A stretch of 64,000 nt of DNA from NCBI GenBank assembly GCA_030068075.1, contig CM057831.1:12567370-12631369 (forward strand), given 5' to 3'. The position numbers were made by a program, and so were the translations under genes. Position 1 is the stretch's first letter. Each line of letters starts with the position of its first letter. The notes below the pieces were generated by a model. That model worked only from the letters and a program-made list of their open reading frames with translations. It had not been told where the DNA came from and ran no database searches. The DNA comes from Paguma larvata (taxonomy: Eukaryota; Chordata; Mammalia; Carnivora; Viverridae). This document shows positions 60,447-64,000 of the stretch, piece by piece.

Positions 60447-60545
60447 GTCTTGTTCAGCGTTGTGTGATCATTCAGAAGGATGACAATGGATTTGGGCTGA
60501 CGGTCAGTGGAGACAATCCAGTCTTCGTACAGTCTGTCAAAGAAG
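60447..60545 (+). CDS. ARHGEF12: ARHGEF12 coding exon 5, first part of the PDZ domain
   Basis: The 99-nt exon encodes Gly67 (last two bases), LVQRCVIIQKDDNGFGLTV, SGDNPVFVQSVKE, and the first base of Asp100. It carries strands beta1 to beta3 of the PDZ fold. The carboxylate-binding loop is GFGL (residues 81-84), which holds the free C-terminus of partners such as plexin-B1 and LPA receptors. The acceptor is strong (pyrimidines through 60385-60440, then GCGCAG). The 3' end is unusual: the next exon starts AT GGA, which needs this exon to stop at GAA G, and the intron then begins GCAAGG rather than GT. The rest of the site matches the consensus well, as is usual for GC-AG introns. A GT donor lies 45 nt downstream. 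Confidence 0.95.
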
Positions 60546-60551
60546 GCAAGG
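60546..60551 (+). promoter_or_regulatory. ARHGEF12: GC-type 5' splice site of ARHGEF12 intron 5
   Basis: The intron starts GCAAGG after exon sequence GAAG. No GT occurs at or beside the only position that joins in frame to the next exon and keeps the conserved KEDGAAM sequence. The flanking AAG and the +3 to +5 AAG fit the known GC-AG consensus, where strong pairing to U1 offsets the mismatch at +2. Confidence 0.85.
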
Positions 60552-60590
60552 CATTTTTTAAAACAGTCTTGTCAATTGCGAGCAAACAGA

Positions 60591-60596
60591 GTAAGA
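60591..60596 (+). promoter_or_regulatory. ARHGEF12: candidate alternative GT donor for exon 5
   Basis: GTAAGA follows CAGA at 60587-60590. Using it would add 60546-60590 (45 nt, no stop) to the exon. The frame is kept, 15 residues (GKAFFKTVLSIASKQ) are inserted after Glu99, and Asp100 becomes Asn. The intronic bases of the site are good, but the last two exon bases (GA) are poor. Use of this site is inferred only. Confidence 0.35.
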
Positions 60597-60954
60597 ACAG
60601 AAAAGCTTAATGTGTCTTGCCCAGAATAAGATAATTACATACATTGCAGCCGTGTGACCTGTTGTGCTAGATCAGTCTTTAGTGTCCGCGTTCTAGGTAC
60701 AAATTTACTCTAGTTGATTTTCTTTGTACTTACTAGGAAGAAACCATCTCATATAGTTTTAGAAACGATATGACTCCTTGTTCATGTTTATACATTGTCA
60801 CTTAGAGAAATTTATGGACTTTATTTCTTCGTGGCACCAGAGATGTTTTGGTGGATCAGATTAAAGAAGTGGTTACCTGCTCACAAACATCCACTTTTCC
60901 CAAAATGACAATAATAATATGTTTGTTACTAGATATCGAATATGTTATTTGGAT

Positions 60955-61110
60955 ACTGTAATTTGAGCTAGGTGTTTTTTATCCCCATTTTATAGGTGAT
61001 ATTGAGGCTTAGAGTAAAAAAACATAAAATTGACTGATTTTATGGTCACACAGTTAGTGAGTGGCAGAGCACATGTGTTTTAACCATTTGGTTAGACTGC
61101 CTTTTTCAGG
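60955..61110 (-). repeat. MIR relic
   Basis: Reverse-orientation core: TATCCCCATTTTATAGGTGA, TTGAGGCTTAGAG, GTCACACAGTTAGTGAGTGG. Confidence 0.75.
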
Positions 61111-61166
61111 AAGATTATCAGTACATGCAAATGAATTACATTCTGAGTAATTAATTTCTCTTATAG

Positions 61167-61216
61167 ATGGAGCAGCCATGCGGGCTGGAGTCCAGACAGG
61201 TGATCGAATCATCAAG
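61167..61216 (+). CDS. ARHGEF12: ARHGEF12 coding exon 6, middle of the PDZ domain
   Basis: The 50-nt exon encodes Asp100 (last two bases) and GAAMRAGVQTGDRIIK. This covers helix alphaA and the hallmark PDZ stretch AG-x-x-x-GD-x-I-x-x-VNG, which is completed by the next exon. The acceptor is TTCTCTTATAG and the donor AAG|GTAAGA. Entry phase is 1 and exit phase 0. Its Asp100 codon is completed by the G at 60545, the last base of the preceding exon, which fixes the GC splice site there. Confidence 0.95.
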
Positions 61217-61826
61217 GTAAGAAAAAGATGGATTTTATGGTAGATTAAAAAACAGCATATATTAACTCTACTTTAGATTGGATTTTTTTTTGTTGGATTT
61301 TTCACTTGGATTTTTACAAAAATCAGTGCATTATATATGATATATTTATAAAAACTTGTTTATTTTAAAGTTAATATTACTCTGTACCGAAGGGCATAAT
61401 AAAAGACTTGAATAAATGGAGTCATGCGTGTTCTGAGATAGGAAAGTAACTCACTATTTTAGAGATCATTTCTCTCCAGAATAATCTATTAGCAAGAAAT
61501 TCTCATCAAAATATACTAACATGATCAAGGAGATGTATTATTACTTGTCAAACTGCTGATTCTTCCAAATGAATTTTACAGAGGTCTAAGAACAGCTATA
61601 AAAAAAAAAGTCATCTATATGAGATGAGATGAGAGGGATTAATTCAAAGCAAGTGACTCTAGTCTAGATACAGACCTGTTAGTCCAGAAGCAGGCCTTGA
61701 ATTCATACATATACTCACAAATTTACTAGAGCAGCCATTTCATCACACCCAAACTGTGCCAAATGTGTATTACCAATAACCTCTAAAATTCCTCGCAACC
61801 AAATATATTTGCACCTACCATTTTAT

Positions 61827-62030
61827 TTTATTTATTTTAAATGTTTGTTTATTTTTGAGAGAGAGCATGCATGAAAACTGGGAGATGCAGAGAGGGAGGA
61901 GACAGAGGATTCAAAGCAGGCTCCACATCGTCAGTGCAGAGCCTGATGTGGGGCTTGAACTCACAAACTGTGAGATCATAACCTGGTCCGAAGTCGGGAT
62001 GCTCAACCGACTGAGCCACTCGGGTGCCCC
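61827..62030 (-). mobile_element. CanSINE
   Basis: The copy is complete from TTTGTTTATTTTTGAGAGAG to GAGCCACTCGGGTGCCCC. ACCATTTTA is repeated at 61818-61826 and 62038-62046. Confidence 0.92.
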
Positions 62031-62320
62031 TCACTCACCATTTTAATTTCTACTTTTTTGTTATCGGTGAGGTGAGACATATTCTCTATATTATTTATTT
62101 CAGTTACTTAGGGACTTAGGGGAATTGATAAAATTTTAAGCTGTTTATTATTCTTAGGAATTTAAAAATGCACTTTACAAGCAAGGATATCCTACTCTGT
62201 ACTAAGTTTCAAATATTTTTTTCCAGATAGTTGTAAATACACTCATGGTGTGTTTTCCTGTACAGTAATTTGATTTTAAGTATTCAAATTACTCAACTGT
62301 CTCAAGAGGAATTACTAACT

Positions 62321-62520
62321 GGGGCGCCTGGGTGGCCACATCGGTTAAGCGTCTGACTCTTGACTACTGCAGAACATCCAGCTCTGTGCTGACAGCACAG
62401 AGCCTGCTCGCAAGTCTCTCTCCCTCTCTCTCTGCCCCTCCTCCACTTGTGCGTGTGTATGCACTCGCGCGCGTGCGCGCTCTCTCTTTCAAAATAAATA
62501 AATAAACTTAAAAAAAAAAA
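62321..62520 (+). mobile_element. CanSINE with deleted B-box region
   Basis: The head is intact, but the text around the B-box is replaced by CTACTGCAGAACATCCAGC, so the internal promoter is damaged. A CG/TG alternating stretch (62450-62481) precedes the tail. Confidence 0.9.
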
Positions 62521-63649
62521 AGAGTGATTATTAACCAATCCACTCTTTTTATACCTGTCAAGGCTGCTCTCGTAAATTTGTGAGTATAAATTGGGTAAAA
62601 TCTGTTTGGATGGATATTTGTGAATTTGTATCAAAAATCATGTACTTTTAAAAAGTATATAACCTTTGACCAGCAACTTTGCTTTTAGGAGCTTAAACCC
62701 AAGAAAGTAAGTTTACAAATATGAAGTGGTATATGTACAGGGAGATTCATTTCAGCTTTATCATATTGAAAATTTGTAAACGGTCCAAATGTGCGTACAT
62801 GGGGGGCTACAGAAAGAAATTACATGTCAGCTACAGCTGTTAAACAGAATGGATTAGGTCTCTGTCTACCTATATTGGAAGATAGCCACAGTAGAATAAA
62901 AAAGTATTTGTTTGCAGGAAAAAAAGGCAGATAAAACATATATGTATATGTGTCTGTGTATCTGGCGTGTGTTTGCTAAAATAGTGTTTCAAACGTTAAA
63001 CTTCTTAGTTCATAGTGATCATCCCTGGTGGGCATGGTTAGTATTTTGCTGCTATTTTTGACACTGATATATTTGAACTTGTAAAAATTAGCATTACATG
63101 CATCAACAAAAATAATGTTAGATCCATGTTTGATACTTTTATCTTAATTTGGTTTAGTTGAGACTTTGGATAACATTTCGTACAGTTAGCTTCTCTGAAA
63201 ATTAATTTTCGTTGTAAAGATTAGGTCATGATTAGAAAACCAAAAGTAAATTGAATATTGTGGAAATATTGCTAATTTTTTTTATCTTTAAGAAAATGAG
63301 TGAGATTTTGACAAATCAGTGAATTTGTAATTAAAAACAAAGAAGTCTTTTTGTTTGCAAGAGCCCTTCATGCGAAGGACTTGTAAAGCCTGTTGCATAG
63401 TATGTTTTGCATAGTATGTAATGCCCTTTAAATCAAGGCCTTATTTTGTATTCAACTTCATTTGATTGCTGAGTATACATTGTAAAATAGCGATAAAAGT
63501 GAATATTGCACCAAATACATACCTCTTTTAATATAGTTCTGTGTACCGTATTATATTATAATTGGTTGTACTGTGAGTAGTAATTCCTGAAGTCCATTTA
63601 TCCGTTCTCGGTGAAATGTACCTGACACACGCTTTCCATTTACTTACAG
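62521..63649. other. unique sequence before coding exon 7
   Basis: It is AT-rich, with no repeat recognised. A short GCATAGTATGT direct repeat lies near 63395-63420. Confidence 0.5.
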
Positions 63650-63707
63650 GTGAATGGTACATTGGTGACTCATTCAAACCATTTGGAAGTGGTGAAGCTA
63701 ATCAAAT
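63650..63707 (+). CDS. ARHGEF12: ARHGEF12 coding exon 7, ligand-binding helix of the PDZ domain
   Basis: The 58-nt exon encodes VNGTLVTHSNHLEVVKLIK and the first base of Ser136. It completes the VNG turn and supplies helix alphaB. His127 aligns with the alphaB1 histidine that defines class I PDZ domains (Ser/Thr at ligand position -2), and Val131 with the alphaB5 hydrophobic residue. The acceptor is TTTACTTACAG; the donor AAT|GTAGGT is acceptable but lacks G at the last exon base. The final PDZ strand is in the next exon, beyond the window. Confidence 0.94.
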
Positions 63708-64000
63708 GTAGGTGATTTCTCGGTTTTAATTGGTTTCTGAATTCCTTGAAGTAGGGATCAGCAAACATTTTCTGTAATAGGCCAGAGAGTAATTTTAGGA
63801 TGTGTGGGCCTTATAGTCTACTAGTCCACTTTGTCATTATAGCACAAAAACAGCCATACGCACTAAGTAAATGAGTGGGTGTGGCTTTGTCTCGGTAAAA
63901 TTTTATTTTGTCAGAACAGTCTGGGCTGTATTTAGCCTCTTAGCTGGAGTTTGCTTTAACTCTGCATTAAAGGAAAGTCCGAGGAGAAAATTCTTAATAT
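63708..64000 (+). other. ARHGEF12: ARHGEF12 intron 7, start only
   Basis: The intron begins GTAGGT and runs off the window. It contains a hAT-like DNA transposon relic from about 63751. Confidence 0.85.
63751..63940 (+). mobile_element. hAT-Charlie-like DNA transposon relic
   Basis: The order GTAGGGATCAGCAAACATTT, AATAGGCCAGAGAGTAATTT, ATAGCACAAAAACAGCCATA, GTGTGGCTTTGTCTC matches an old non-autonomous hAT family I know from mammalian introns. The exact MER name is uncertain. Confidence 0.6.

Larger units (their letters stand above)
60546..61166 (+). other. ARHGEF12: ARHGEF12 intron 5 (621 nt, GC-AG)
   Basis: The short intron begins with GC and ends TTATAG. Its 3' third contains a MIR relic (about 60955-61110). 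Confidence 0.85.
61217..63649 (+). other. ARHGEF12: ARHGEF12 intron 6 (2,433 nt)
   Basis: The intron runs GTAAGA...TTACAG. It holds two felid SINEs in opposite orientation (61.8 and 62.3 kb); the remainder, including 62521-63649, shows nothing recognisable. Confidence 0.9.

Noticed and set aside
1..64000. A novel multi-gene or defence-type system
   Set aside because: All coding evidence belongs to one known host gene, and everything else recognisable is transposon-derived or simple repeat. I see nothing to support a new system.

Overview
The window is vertebrate nuclear DNA from a carnivore, most probably a cat-family species. The main evidence is about 35 copies of a tRNA-Lys-derived SINE of the carnivore (CanSINE) type. 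Their 3' half is the version I know from felids: a head beginning GGGGCGCCTGGGTGGCTCAG, a middle containing GTGCTGACAGCTCAGAGCC, then a CT-rich stretch and CAAAAATAAATAAA. There are no bacterial genes, operons, CRISPR arrays or ribosome binding sites.

One gene spans the window on the + strand: ARHGEF12 (LARG, leukemia-associated RhoGEF, an activator of RhoA). Six internal coding exons are visible at 46437-46460, 47711-47796, 49396-49452, 60447-60545, 61167-61216 and 63650-63707. Joined in order they read without a stop. They encode about residues 11-136 of the protein: a basic, Ser/Lys-rich N-terminal tail and then most of the PDZ domain. The exon with the start codon, the promoter, and the RGS-homology, DH and PH exons lie outside the window. 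Five of the six 5' splice sites are GT. The fifth coding exon ends at a GC site (AAG|GCAAGG), and a GT site 45 nt further on would extend the reading frame by 15 residues.

Layout: 1-46436 is the 3' part of the large first intron. It holds several old L1 blocks, mostly opposite to the gene (6.8-12.1, 15.85-19.9, 23.85-25.55 and 36.95-40.5 kb), one L1 block in the gene's orientation (29.5-33.3 kb), a MER2/Tigger-like DNA transposon (20.5-20.8 kb), MIR and L2 relics, many felid SINEs and three sizeable microsatellites. 44.5-52.8 kb carries the first three visible exons and no recognisable felid SINE. 49.5-60.4 kb is an 11-kb intron with SINEs and one L1. 60.4-64 kb carries the PDZ exons.

I found no previously undescribed multi-gene system. 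The points most worth following up are the GC splice site with its in-frame GT alternative, the 24-nt microexon, the 57-nt in-frame exon, and several nested or serial SINE insertions whose order can be read from their target-site duplications. Repeat family names come from memory of consensus sequences, not from a database search.
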